A stretch of DNA of 64,000 bases from the NCBI RefSeq assembly GCF_032854445.1, contig NC_088303.1, forward strand, positions 3,541,501-3,605,500, read 5' to 3'. Positions within the stretch are counted from its first letter, which is position 1. Each line of letters opens with the position of its first letter. A model generated the notes under the pieces. It made no database searches and was not told where the DNA came from. It saw nothing but the letters and a program-made list of their open reading frames with translations. Shown here piece after piece: positions 46,301 through 61,300 of this stretch. This DNA comes from Liolophura sinensis (lineage: Eukaryota; Mollusca; Polyplacophora; Chitonida; Chitonidae). The translations under genes and the position numbers were made by a program.

Positions 46301-49300
46301 AGATTTCTGAAGTGTCAGTATAATCCTCTGATCACCATGATGCTATCTTGCGGCGCTCAGTCAGTAAGAACAACCACCAACGCTGTGAATCCTGGGATAC
46401 CCTTTCCCAGTCCCAGGGAGAAACTTTAGGTCATTTACCGTATATCCGTTGCACATGCACACATTCTCAGCCACCATAAGTCTACCATCTTGTGAGGTAG
46501 GTCTACTTTATTCTGGCATGAACTGCATGGAAACTATTTTCATCACTTTTCTTCTGTTTTGGTTAGAAAAAGTGAGTCAAGATTCTGGTGAAAAATGAGC
46601 AAACTTAAGATTTGGTAGAAAAATGACCAAAGAGTCAGCCTGTAGGTGACGCATCAATACAAAACTTCAGGTCAATATTGATGTATTAAATGCCTACATT
46701 AACATAGATCCTAATACAAAAAAGAGACATGAAGTCAGGAATTGAAGTCACTTATGATGATTTCTGAGCATCGCTAAAAGGGTCATCCCCCTCATGTTAT
46801 TGTGCTTTAATTGCGTACAAAACCTGAGCTCAATACACACCGTACTCAAGAATATTTCACTTATACAACGGCGGCCAGCATTATGATGGGAGGACAATGG
46901 GCAGAGCCTGGGGGAAACCCACGACCATCTGAAGGTTGCCACCAGATCTTCCCACGTACGTATGGAGAGGAAGCCAGCATGAGATGCGACTGCATTGGTG
47001 AAGATATCCCCTCTCACACTGCCGTTATAATAGATGTTGGATAAGTGGCACCAATACACAAATTTCAACAGAAAACTTGAAACAGCAATCTTTTTGTGTG
47101 TGGCCAAGAACGGTTTACAGTTGTCATATTCATACCGTATGCATATAAATATCCTTGCAAAACTTTCTGTTGTCTACATATACTTTAGGTGCAGTAATGC
47201 TTACATCTGGGTTACAGTTAGGGAAGTACTTCTCAAACCATTCCTGGCCCTTGAATTGCATGATGAATTCTGGCAGGGGTGTTGGGGGAGCAGGAGGGGT
47301 AGGTATCCTCTCTGGCAAAGCAGAAATGGGATGGGCGGGTAATGGCGGAGCTTGAGAGACTATCTTGACAATGGGCCTCTTTGGACGAGGTTCTCTTTTG
47401 GGCAGAGGCTCTGGCTTGTTTATCTCAGAAGGTGGGTCATAAGCAGGTGCCCTGGGGGTGAATGGGGCTTGGGCTGTTTTCACTATCACCTCCTCCTTCT
47501 CTACTGGCTCAGCCACCGGGACAACCTCTTCGTTTTCACTCTGACAAAACCAATCCAGATTTCATATATCTTACTTTATGCTCTGTATGACCATATAGTG
47601 TTTTCCCCTATAAAATTTACCATTTATACTGTAATACAATACAATTATATTTATTGTAGTTGTTTAAGAAGGCTAGCATAAGAAGGCTAGCAAAGTACAA
47701 AGGTACATATTTTATTTGATTGGTGTTTTATGCCGTACTCAAGAATATTTGACTTATAAGACAGCTGCCAGAATTATGGTGGGAGGAAACCTGGAAGAGC
47801 CTGGAGGAAACTCACGACCATCCGCATGTTGCTGCAGACCTTCCAACATATGGCAGGAAAGGAAGCCAGCAATTGTTGGACAGTTGCACACCAATTGGCA
47901 ATTGCGCACAATTATTGTGAAGTGAAATTAGTTGGGTTGAGGTATGAATGTGCTCATATTCCAGAATACTATATCCAAAGGCTTATTTGACTTATTAGAT
48001 TTCTGTTTCATGCCATACATCTACTCTACAGCTTATGTGATAATAACAGTGAGTATTATGGGTGGTGAGTATTATGGGTGGTGAGTATTATGGGCGGTGA
48101 GTATTATGGGTAGTGAGTACTATGGGTGATGAGTATTATGGGAGTGTACATGTGTGTTTATTTCCAAAGACATGTTGCTGGAGCCTAGGGACACACACAA
48201 TCTGTGTTTATTTACCGTGAGTGAAGGTGATCTCTTTAACATCTCTTCAAATTTGGAGAGGAGGTTGGACGGAGAAAGAGGCTTATCCTCTTCTTCATCC
48301 TCCCTCTCAGCCAGCTCATCCTCAAACCAACTGTCCGATGTGTCATGTTTCTTCTGTTGTGTTGATGATACGTCCCCATAAGATTCTATGGACCTTGCAT
48401 CCTCTCCAGGCTGCAGAAAACACACAAAAAAAACACCATCCAACACCAATTTGACTGACTGAGCCTTTTATTTTCGTAAAAGAGAAAAGTGCTTTCAAAA
48501 CTAAGTGAGAGCAAAAGAGTCTGTAACAATCTGAAGTTCAACTGCAGGATATAAAAATTAGAATAAGTTAAAATGACCCCAATTTTCACCCCCAAAAAGT
48601 GGATTAATAAGAGACAAATAAATGCCATAATTATTAAATGCCATAACACACATTTGTCCTGTGGAATATCACCCTACCTGCCAAAAAAAAACTCAAAACA
48701 CCTTCCAAAGATCGATATAGATCTCTCTGAACCCTTAAAAATGTGCAACTTTGTCATGAGCAAAATTTTATCCCAGTTCTAATAGTAATGCAAATACAGA
48801 ACAAAAAATGATCGAAAACATTTAGACAGCCAATTTCAGAAAACTGTAAGTTGCAACTCCATCTTAAGTTGCGATATTAAAAAGGTACATGTACAATGTA
48901 CAATGAGGGTTTAAACTGGATGAATACCTTTGCTGTGTCATCAGTTCGTTGTAATTGTAGCGCTGGGGGTTGATATCTCTTCTCGGGTATTTTCACCGGT
49001 GGGGGATCAGGCCAGAGTAAACGCAGCAGAATGGAGTTGGGCACAAATCCACCACGGCCTACCGGAATGGTACGTCCCTCATCAAGTTTGGTCTTCTGCA
49101 TTGATGTTGGAGGGAAGAATCCGGTTGGCTCCTTTTCCGGAATCCAACCTTCCATCTCTGACAAATTAGAATTTGTTATAACTACATACAGTACCAAATA
49201 GAATGTCTTAGATGACCCATGTTTTAACCAATATGGAACTGACCAGATTGCCAGTTCAGGAAGTGTTTGGTTAAGGACAGGAAAACACGCACAGTGTCTT

Positions 49301-52300
49301 GTTGAATGACAATGTCTCCAGATATCTCATGTGTCTCCTACAGTTTTTGAAATTTCTCAACTCACCAGTCTGTAGCAAGTGGAGTCAAGCTGACACTTAC
49401 ATACATATACATATATATTTGAAAGATGCTTCTGTTGGTGGAAAAAAGCAAAGTATAGATTACCAACTGAATCATTCTTTAATACTCAGTTTGGTCATTC
49501 AAGGAGTCATCTTGGACAGAGCTGCGAAACTTTAATCCTGGTATTTAGATAGTAAACTACAACTTGAATATTGTATGTAGGCCTCAAATCAATGGTCCAT
49601 ATTCAGTCTGTTTTGAAGAACACACACACATTAGACACATGGGAGCTTTTCCATCGGTTCAGACCAAAATAAAAAAACAGAAAAAAAAAGAATAAATGCC
49701 AGCTCTGTGAAATAAAAATAAAATACACCTGAGTCAATATCAAGCTTAAAATTAGCTGTTCTTTCTGTTCTGTCTGTTGTGATCACTGGGTTTGTGACTA
49801 GTTCTTTCTGTTCTGTCTGTTGTGATCACTGGGTTTGTGACTAGTTCTTTCTGTCCTGTCTGTTGCGATCACTGGGTTTGTGACTAGTTCTTTCTGTTGT
49901 GTCTGTTGGGATCGCTGGGTTTGTGAATAGTTCTTTCTGTTGTGTCTGTTGCGATCGCTGGGTTTGTGACTAGTTCTTTCTGTTGTGTCTGCTGGGATAG
50001 CTGGGTTTGTGACTAGTTCTTTCTGTTGTGTCTGTTGAGATCACTGGGTTTGTGACTAGTTCTTTCTGTTGTGTCTGTTGCGATCACTGGGTTTGTGACT
50101 AGTTCTTTCTGTTCTGTCTGTTGCGATCACTGGGTTTGTGACTAGTTCTTTCTGTTGTGTCAGTTGGGATCGCTGGGTTTGTGACTAGTTCTTTCTGTCC
50201 TGTCTGTTGCAATCACTGGGTTTGTGACTAGTTCTTTCTGTTGTGTCTGTTGGGATCGCTGGGTTTGTGACTAGTTCTTTCTGTTGTGTCAGTTGGGATC
50301 GCTGGGTTTGTGACTAGTTCTTTCTGTCGTGTCTGTTGGGATCGCTGGGTTTGTGACTAGTTCTTTCTGTTGTGTCTGTTGTGATCACTGGGTTTGTGAC
50401 TAGTTCTTTCTGTTGTGTCTGTTGCGATCACTGGGTTTGTGCCAAATGCTTTCTGTTGTGTCTGTTGTGATCACTGGGTTTGTGACTAGTTCTTTCTGTT
50501 CTGTCTGTTGCGATCGCTGGGTTTATGACTAGTTCTTTCTGTTCTGTCTGTTGCGATCACTGGGTTTGTGACTAGTTCTTTCTGTTGTGTCTGTTGGGAT
50601 CGCTGGGTTTGTGACTAGTTCTTTCTGTTCTGTCTGTTGCGATCGCTGGGTTTGTGACTAGTGCTTTCTGTTCTGTCTGTTGTGATCACTGGGTTTGTGA
50701 CTAGTGCTTTCTGTTCTGTCTGTTGCGATCACTGGGTTTGTGACTAGTTCTTTCTGTTGTGTCTGTTGCGATCACTGGGTTTGTGACTAGTTCTTTCTGT
50801 TGTGTCTGTTGGGATCGCTGGGTTTGTGACTAGTTCTTTCTGTTGTGTCTGTTGCGATCACTGGGTTTGTGACTAGTTCTTTCTGTTCTGTCTGTTGCGA
50901 TCGCTGGGTTTGTGACTAGTGCTTTCTGTTGTGTCTGTTGTGATCACTGGGTTTGTGACTAGTGCTTTCTGTTGTGTCTGTTGCGATCGCTGGGTTTGTG
51001 ACTAGTTCTTTCTGTTCTGTCTGTTAGGATCGCTGGGTTTGTGACTAGTTCTTTCTGTTCTGTCTGTTGGGATCGCTGGGTTTGTGACTAGTGCTTTCTG
51101 TTGTGTCTGTTGCGATCACTGGGTTTGTGACTAGTTCTTTCTGTTCTGTCTGTTGCTATCACTGGGTTTGTGACTAGTGCTTTCTGTTCTGTCTGTTGCT
51201 ATCACTGGGTTTGTGACTAGTTCTTTCTGTTCTGTCTGTTGCTATCACTGGGTTTGCAACGGCAAATATAGCACTCGCATCAGACAAAAAAGAAGCACAA
51301 GTGACTGCCATCTTTCATTTAATATTTTTCATTCAGCAATAATTTTCATAATTTAGCAAATTTGTTTCAAGAATTCTAAGCTTCATAAGTAAAGTGAAAA
51401 TCCACATTATTTGTACATGTTTGTCATGCCCTATAGTTGCATATAGCGAGGGAGTAGAAGGACAAATTTGGCCGATATAAATGCTAATTGGACAAAAACA
51501 TGTGTTTGGACCTTTCTGACCAATACCAATAGAATTGTTCAGTGCTCTGAGGTCACAGCTATTTAGTGTGGGGTACTGAATTTGTTTTCCTGGTAAAATT
51601 TATCTATCATACATACCTTTCTCTGTTACTTCTTGCTGTAGCCCCTGGAAAATTTTATCTGCAGGCAGCTGTTAGACAAAACAACACAATGCATCCATAT
51701 ATAAACCTTGTGTAATATACAGAAACAAGACCCATCTTGTGTAACACCTAGAAACAGAACCCATCATGTGTAACACACAGAGGACCCATCTTGTGTAAGA
51801 CACAAAAATAGGCCCATTTTGTGTATCATGTGTAACACACAGAAACAGGACCCATCTTGTGTATCTTGTATAACACAGAAGCAGGACCCATGTTGTGTAA
51901 CACATAGACGCAGGACCCCTGTTGCGTACCACACAGAAAGAGGACCCATCTTGTGTAACACATAGACACAAGACCCATCTTGTGTAACACACAGATGCGG
52001 GACACATCTTGAGTAACACACAGAAAGAGGACCCATATTGTATATCTTGTGTAACACACAGAAAGAGGACCCATCTTGTGTATTTTATGTAACACACAGA
52101 AAGAGGAACCATCTTGTGTATCTTGTGTAACACACAGAAAGAGGACTCATCTTGTGCAACACACAGATGCGGGACTCATCTTGAGTAACGCACAGAAACA
52201 GTACCCATGTTGTGTAAGACATAGAAGCAGGACCCTTTATTTGTGTAAGACACAGAAAAAGGATCCATCTTGTGTAAGACATAGAAGAAGGACCCATCTT

Positions 52301-55300
52301 GTGTAACAAACAGAAACAGGACCCATCTTGTGTAACAAACAGAAATAGGACCCATCTTGAGTAACACTTAGAAACAGCACCCATTTTGTGTAATACATAC
52401 AAAGCTTCAAGGCACAGTATTCTATTTACTATTTATATTTTGACAATATCATGATTTTGTGTATTTGAACAACTCTAAGCCATGCTTTTGGCTGTAGACC
52501 ATGAGAGTGTAGCGTAGAAATGTTACCGTTGACTGAACTTGTATTATAACCTTATCCCACCCAGCTCAAACTGGAATGTCATAAAACAATTTTTGTTTTG
52601 TTGACATCATGGCGTTTGAGAGTGAAATATCAAAATGTGACAACAAATGTGATATCTGAGTGAAATATCACTTATACTAGTGAAAGAAACCCTAACACTT
52701 CATCTTTATATAAATAATGAATTAGTATATGTAATTCTGCTTTCTTCAGGGGGTACTCATGTTAAAGCTGTTTTTTGGCTTGTCAGTCTGAGTGTACGCA
52801 TACGCTGAGTTGCTGAAGGATTAAAATCATTACCTGAGATCTGTACACTGTTTCCAAACACAGACTGTGGGATATGTGCCCTTATCTCAGGTATTATACA
52901 TGTATAGGTACAAATTTTGAAACTTTGTGTAGATTTGAATTTACACATACATGTATACATGTAGGCTATGGGAATACAACTGACAAATTTAATAAGGAAT
53001 ATTTCATACTCTGGTTGAATGGTAACTTCCTACTACCACATTTCAGAATAAAACAGTCTACCTGAATTTTAGGCCTGTTGTGGTACAGTTTCATGAACTG
53101 TTTCAAAGCTTCCCTCTGTGTCCTGGCTGTGCGTCTTGGCTTTTTCTTGCATGAAATAGCTCCATCCCTTAGAAGACGAAGTTCATTTTCGCGCTCCTCA
53201 AGGGTTGCATACCCCTTATGAAAAGAGTAAATAAATAAATAAATAAAGCATGAAACAAATCAAAATTAATTTGATAAATTGTATAAATTGTATAAATAAC
53301 AATTTATACACTTACATTTCATTTCATACTGAAGTTGTCAGATTTATGGGAAGGGAAGCAATACAAACCAGAACATCCAAAGCATAATTCATGTGAGTGG
53401 TTGACACAATTTATTGAATTGCTTCACTGCACAAGCATGTCAGTTAATTGTAACTCAATGTCAGCTGTACAGCAACAAGTGTTTAATATCATCTACATGT
53501 TTCTGAATTATGCAAAAATTATGAAATATGCAAATATTACTATTAAATCAAAATCAGAAGTTAACCTTCAAGAATCTAAAATTTATTTTCACAAAGTAAT
53601 CAGCCAGAGCCAAATAGCCCAGAAAGAGATGGCTTGTAGACAACATTTTTGCTCAAGTTGAAAGCCTTCTTATTGATGCAGATACATGTACTACTGCATA
53701 AAGGTATTTTACGTTATCTTTATTTTGTGATAAACAGCAAGTGTTTGCTACTGATGAGTCTTACCTGTTCCCTTTCACGAGCCTCTCGTGTCACCTCATT
53801 CTCTTCATCGGATGTCAGTTTGTCTGTGTACTCATCATACCTTGTGAAGAAAAGTAACAAAGAAATAAACACATGGTTTACATCGTTTGGCAGATTTATA
53901 TGAACTCTGACCTGAGAAAATGGATCAACAACTACCTAAACTGTGCTCAGTGAAGTCCTGTATGGCATTTCAATGATCTGGCCAAAGTGTCATGGCTGTG
54001 AGTTAGGAGACGTAATGCTAAAGCAAGCGCACAAAATTATGCCAAGGTACATGAACTCGTTATCAAGATTTTTTGGTGCTGTAACAGAGGGACGAACATA
54101 CATGGCTACAGCAATATCCTTTGTCTGAAGTTCGTCAAAAAGTACAAATCACAATGTCATAGCAGCTACAGAAATCTGTTACACTGGTTTTATCCCCTTA
54201 CTTCAAAGAAGCTCTAGCATTTTTCAGACGTTTGAGGTCAGATTTGTTAAGTTGGTTTAGAAGGTTCTCATCATAAGGAATGGGGGGTTCTGCCTGCTGG
54301 CCCAGGAACTTCATACAAGACATCTTTAGCAGGTACTTCTTTGGTAGATCTAAAATAAAAGTCAATCTACATAAGCACAAACAAATAAAAGACAGCATCC
54401 TTCCTGAACGGAAAAACAGCTACAAAGTAACTATAAAACATTGAAATGTAACTTACAAAAATTGTAAAATGACAAAAAAATGAAAAAATAATGCCTTCAT
54501 GTCCAAATATAATACCGTCCTGTCTTCATTGTGTGAAGAATGTGAGTATCATATTTGGAATCTGAAATAGTTTTCAAAAAATCCTGTCCACATGTAATAC
54601 ATATGCACATGCACTTTGGTGTACTACATGAATCTTACAGTGTTAATGGACAGCACCCAGTTAATGTCTATTTCCAATGTATGACTATGATCCAAAGTAT
54701 GTCAAACCATCATTACAGTACATACTTTTTGGAATTTTCCAAACTCAAAAGAAGTTTAGTAAGCCCTTACACTGACACAGCATACTGTATAATCGATATG
54801 ACAATATGTCAGAAAAGGTTGCGAACTTTGGCCATAAAAGCTCAAGTGACGAACCATTTATAGATGTTTTCCTGGGAACTAGACATGGGTTTGAAAGACA
54901 TAAATCTTCAAAACTGGTAAACATTCTTCGTAAAACGTTGAACGCTTGTCTTGCTTAGTTTTTAGAACAAGGTGATGTCACTGATGGCGCCCATCATTCA
55001 TGTTTCAAACACTTTATGCTAAAGTTTTTGTGAGTCATAAGCACTTAGAACAAGCCACTGTGAGTCATACTCACATAGAACAAGCCATTGTGAGTCATAC
55101 ACACATGGAACAAGCCATGGTGAGTCATACGCACATCAAACAAGCCACTGTGAGTCATACGCACACGGAACAAGCCATTCTGAGTCATACTCACATAGAA
55201 CAAGCCATTGTGAGTCATGCGCACATGGAACAAGCCATTGTGAGTCATACGTACATGAAACAAGCCACTGGGAGTCATACACACATCAAACAAGCCATTG

Positions 55301-58300
55301 TGAGTCACACACATGGAACAGGCCATTGTGAGTCATATGCACATGGAACAAACCATAGTGAGTCAAATGGACATAGAACAAGCCACTGTGAGTCATACAC
55401 ACATTGGCAAGCCATTGTGAGTCTTACGCACATGGAACAAGCCACTGTGAGTCTTACACACATGGAACAAGCCATTTTGAGTTATACGCACATGGAACAA
55501 GCCATTGTGAGTCATACGCACATGCAACAAGCCACTAGGAGTCATATGCACATATGAAAAGCCACTGTGAGTCATCCACACATGGAAGAAGCCATCGTGA
55601 GTCTTACGCACATGAAACAAGCCACTGTGAGTCATACAAACATGGAACAACCCATTTTGAGTTATACGCACATATAAAAAGCCACTGGGAGTCACACACA
55701 CATGGAACGAGCCATCATGGGTCATACACACATGGAACAAGCCATTATGAGTCATATGCACATAAAACAAGCCACTGTGAGTCATACACACATGGAACAA
55801 GCCATTGTGAGTCTTATGCACATAGAACAAGCCACTGGGAGTCATACGCACATAGAACAAGCCATTGTGAGTCATACACACACAGAACAAGACATGGCAT
55901 TTTGAGTAAATTATAGACTGAAAAGATTCATGAAGTTTATTTCTGGCCCAACATAACTAAGCTACAAATATTGCACACACATATACAAAACCTTGTTGCA
56001 CAAAAATGTAACACTACAATCACTACCATGTGTTTACTTCAGTAACTTGCAGTTTTAGATGAAAAACCAGTGCAGTTCACCTTTAAACCCTTCCCTCAGT
56101 TCATAGTTCATTTATGTTATAAAATTGTCATTACAAGCTTGTAACGAATTGTAAGACAGATTTATGTCAAATGGGTAAAATACAAACATTGCTTTACAAT
56201 TTTCACCATGAACACTTGTTCAGTGAAAACATGTCACTGAAGACAGGAGATATATACATGGACCATATACCTAAATTATGACAGAATCTAGACTGTCAGA
56301 AAACTTTTTGCAATCTCCACAATCTTTATGAGCCTGTCACACAAGCCATCCCAGGAATAAAAACATCTAACCTTGCTCATTGTACTCACAATTTCAAACT
56401 AGACTAAGAAAGGCAGCATGCAGGAGGTAGACTTACAGACAGTATGCGGGATTTTGCTGACATGGAGGCCTATACCCAGGAGGAGGTCCCCTTGCTGGTT
56501 ACAAAAACCAATGCTGTGGGGAGATACACCCAGTCTCAGCACTCTATGGGATGAAAAACAAAAATGTGTTTGAATGTTAACATAACCAAGATTTGAACCT
56601 CAACCTAACAGACCAATTTTTACACACAAGTGTATATACATGCACCTACTTCCTCAACCTTTTTGCATGTACACATGGAGTGTTTTTAGCATATTATAAA
56701 GGCATTTCTGTACATGTACTCTCATAAAATTATGACCCTCACCAAACATAAATTATTGCCATGATCAACATACGAATAAAGCTCTGGTGAATAAATTGTG
56801 TTGATATTTTGCCCTGTAACATGTGAAAAGGTTTGAGGAGATACATGTTGTAGGGTATGTACATGTACACTGTATTTACGTAAGAATCACAGTCAAATAT
56901 GAACTCTCTGTCCATCACACGGCAAACCACTGGTGCGGGGCTGAGGGGATTTGCCATCTTCTGATGGCTCTTCTTAAAATTTAGTTAACTTGTATATCTT
57001 GAATCTTCTCTCCAGTAGGAAAATTTTCAAATATAAATGATATCTGATAATATTTTACTGACCTGTGACCTACCATCTTGTGGTCTGAGTTCATATTTGA
57101 CATGTTAACATGTGATGTATCAGTGTTAGAGTACCCCATACATAAAAATAATTTATCGTTGGTTGGAAGTCCCTCTAATGACTCTATTCATACCTCAATG
57201 TCTCAAGGAAAACACTGTTATCCAATTTTCACTCTGATATTTATTTTAATACTTGTATGATTGTTCCTCAACACCATACAGCAGAATGTTTCATTCATAT
57301 GATAACTGTCAGTTTTATGGATGGAGGAAACCAGTGTGTCCCAGATAAAGCACTGACCGTGGGCAAGTTACTGATAAACTTTCCCAAATGTGATGAACAT
57401 CCGACATGCACACCATATCGGAGAAAGACAAGCAGTCCTTAAACTAGGCAAACAGCTAAACAAGCACCGTCAACCACACAGTGTCACCAGGGCCCCATAA
57501 GCAGAGAGAGAGGGGGATTGAACGATCTGTGTGGTACACCAGGGATTGCAGGTTGTTCTGAAATGAAACAGACCAATGCTCGCATGACAACTAAACTAAC
57601 CTGAGGAGCTGGTTCTTGTCACTCCAGATACGTACAGTACCATCCAGGCTGGAAGTGGCAAAGAGTCGCAGTTTGTGACAGGCGGTCAGGCCCGTAATGG
57701 TGTCTTGGTGGTCGTCATTTGGTTGATGGTCACTCCGATCTGAAACCACAATACTTTGCAATACACCAGAAAGTTATCCCCAAAACCTGTGTTTCTACCC
57801 AAACAGTTGTATTTAAAAGAAATATGAGTTTTAATACAGATGTAAATATCTTGAATGAGCGTAGTACATGTAAATGTTTTCAAACCGTTTTGTTTTTTAG
57901 ATTATATTTTCCATGGATTCATATTGTTATTTTAGAATCGTAATATTAAGGGTTCGAGCTTTCTGCCGGAAGGCCTTTTGTCACTGTCAGCACTACCATT
58001 ATTCTGTGCAAAAATGAGTCACATTTCTACGGAATATAGTCAGTTAGAAATTCATGAAGCCTACATGGTGTATTTTAGGGACTGACTATAAGCTGTGCTC
58101 TGTAATAGGTCACGTGACTTGGCTGACGTGTTGGATCAACTACAAAACCTAACAAAACCTAACAGTGCAACATTTTTTAATGGAATCTGTTGAACCTTGA
58201 TATACATGATCTTTGACCTGTGACTGAAAATTCTAAAGCAGGTATTCTTATTTTGTATGCAAATAAGAGAGCAATATGTCACTTTGTAAAATGTCAAAAG

Positions 58301-61300
58301 TACTGTTTTTTTCTCTTTACTACAAACAGTCCTTAGATAATTACAATAAAAACTATCCTATCTACATGTAATGTATTTTGTCGTTCTGATTCCAAATTTG
58401 TACTCAAATCTGACTGGAACTGGGTTATTTTCTCTGAAGTAGAAAAAAAATGCAACAAAAATTACTAGAAATTAATGTTCAAAAAATTAATGTGTAAAAT
58501 AGCAGTCCAAGAAGAAGGGAACACGTTACATGTCTGTAAAACACAAACACTTTATTTCTGGATATTCAACATTTTGAAGAAATTGCATTTTACACTACAG
58601 AGTGAAAAATATAAAAGCTAGATAAATGCAACCAGCTGTAATAAATTGGTCTGCAAACTGGCCTTTCACATTTATGTGAACAGATTTGATTTGACATAAC
58701 ATTTTACAGATTTTTTAATCATGTTATCTTTGATTTCTTTAGTGAAAGTTTGTTCCGTCAATATCAGTGCAATATCACTATCTACAGGGCTTAACTGGGC
58801 ATTCCATCACAGATTGGATCACACACTAAAATAACCTATGGTTTGCAATATGTGAATTGGTACTTACTCTTTGTGATCAGGTTGTAGAGCACTACACTGT
58901 AGGTGGCACTGGAGTGGTCATGGAAGGCTACACACAGAGCACTTTTCATCATCACCATGTGTGATGGAGTGTGACCACAGTAGAAGGACATGAGTGGAGC
59001 CAAGGCTTCCTCAGCAAACGGGTACAAACGCCACACTTTGATTATGTTATCTAACCAAATCACAAAGAAAAGAAGATAAATTACAAATGCTGAACAAACA
59101 GATTCATGAGATCAGGGGGTTTTACACCACACATTGGAAAGATCAGGGGGTTTTACACCACACACTGGAAAGAGGGGGTTTTACACCACACACACTGGAA
59201 AGAGGGGGTTTTACACCACACACTGGAAAGATCAGGGGGTTTTACACCACACACTGGAAAGATATGTAACAAATGGCTGATGAGCTGTATATGTTTGTAT
59301 TTATGCTTGGATAACTATGTACTTATAAAATATTTTTCAGTCATATGATGACGTCATAAGGCGTATGTACATACACTGTGTATTCTTGTGGTAGGGCATG
59401 TTGCCAAAGTCCTGCCACCACTGAGGCATAATGCTGAAGACATGACACTCCAGCCACATCACACTGACACCTGGCCAACCAGTCCTGTTTCCTTACTCTA
59501 AGCAGCAAATACCACTTTAGTATGACTTTGGCATGATAAGGTTTCATACTGAGTCTCCCAACATCGAGGCAGACGCTCTATCCAATCGGCCACCGAAACA
59601 GACTTGGTCAGCATTGTGCTGCTATACTGTTAACACATGTATGGAAACACCCATCAACCACAGACACGGTCATATGGTTATCTAAACACCAGTTATCAGG
59701 TACAATCAACAATGAGGCCATGTTAGTATGCAATCTGGTCCCTCGTTAAGTGAGTGGGCAATGCCACAAGACAGGATGTCAAAACTTGGCAGTCGAAACT
59801 CCTCTATACATTAAAAACACCCCGTTTTGGGAAAAGCTAAAAGATGTTTTAAAACATTTTCACAGACACTGAAAAGTGGCCTAAAGACAGCGTTTAATAA
59901 GTTTAATGTACAATATTTCACTATAATGATCTGACACACTTTCCACAGTGTGATAAATGGGTGTGTCTCTTCAGTCAATCACAGACACGCTGCCCGAAAA
60001 AAAGGCAGCAGTCATGAACAGAGCCGAGCTGGGGGTAACTTACAGAAAATCACGATGCCACAGCCAAACAATAGCATGGCGGCAATGAACTCTTGTCACG
60101 GCTTCAAGAACAAGTTACCTTGTTACTTTACCGTTTTATTGTTGTTGTACTCCATCAGCCAGTTGTTCACTATGACATTTTCCTTGGCGTGTCCACCTGG
60201 CCTCTGGTTATTTATGTCATCTCAGTTCACCAGAGCTCAATGAACGCACCGGGGATAGTGTGTCAGATTGTTGTTAGCAAAGCCATGTACATATCATCTG
60301 ATTTTGATCACAATGAAGCAGACTCAGCTTCAGTATGATACTCATGCATTGATTGGAAAAATACCTTGTCAACACAGGCATACATGACATGTACCCTTTG
60401 TACTCTCACAAATGTTTTGAAAGGAACATAATCTCTGGTGACAGATATCAGTTGAAGGCTTCAAGGCTACTATTACATCTACCATCAGGATGTTGGTGTA
60501 TATATTTACTCACGGATCAATGTCTACCATCAGGATGTTGGTGTATATATTTACTCACGGATCTATGTCTACCATCAGGATGTTGATGTATATGTTTACT
60601 CATGGATCAATATCTACCATCAGGATGTTGGTGTATATGTTTACTCACGGGTCAATGTCTACCATCAGGATGTTGGTGTATATGTTTACTCACGGGTCAA
60701 TGTCTACCATCAGGATGTTGGTGTATATGTTTACTCACGGATCAATGTCCACCATCAGGATGTTGGGGTATATGTTTACTCACGGATCAATGTCCACCAT
60801 CAGGATGTTGGTGTATATGCTTACTCATGGATCAATGTCTACCATCAGGATGTTAGTGTATATGTTACTCAAGTGTCAATGTCCATCATCAGGATGTTGG
60901 TGTATATGTTTATCATGTATCAATATCTACCATCAGGATGTTAGTGTATATGTTTACTCACGGATCAATGTCCACCATCTGGATGTTGGTGTATATGTTT
61001 ACTCATGGATCAATGTCTACCATCAGGATGTTGGTGTATATGTTTACTCACGGATCAATATCTACCATCAGGATGTTGATGTATATGTTTACTCACAGAT
61101 CAATGTCCACCATCAGGATGTTGGTGTATATGTTTACTAACAGGTCAATGTCCACCATCAGAATGTTGGTGTATATGTTTACTCATGTATCAATATCTAC
61201 CATCAGGATGTTGGTGTATATGTTTACTCACTGATCAATGTCCACCATCAGGATGTTGGTGTATATGTTTACTCATGGATCAATGTCTACCATCAGGATG

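Noticed and set aside
49757-51256. CRISPR array
   Set aside because: Units are contiguous without unique spacers, there are no cas genes, and the DNA is from an intron-bearing animal genome.
51672-52402. Cys-rich repeat ORFs on the minus strand
   Set aside because: Three frames of the 29-bp array give similar peptides; no splice connection to the neighbouring exons is needed or in phase.
55000-55916. Ten-residue-repeat proteins on both strands
   Set aside because: They arise from the 30-bp array; both strands are open, which is typical of repeat-derived frames.
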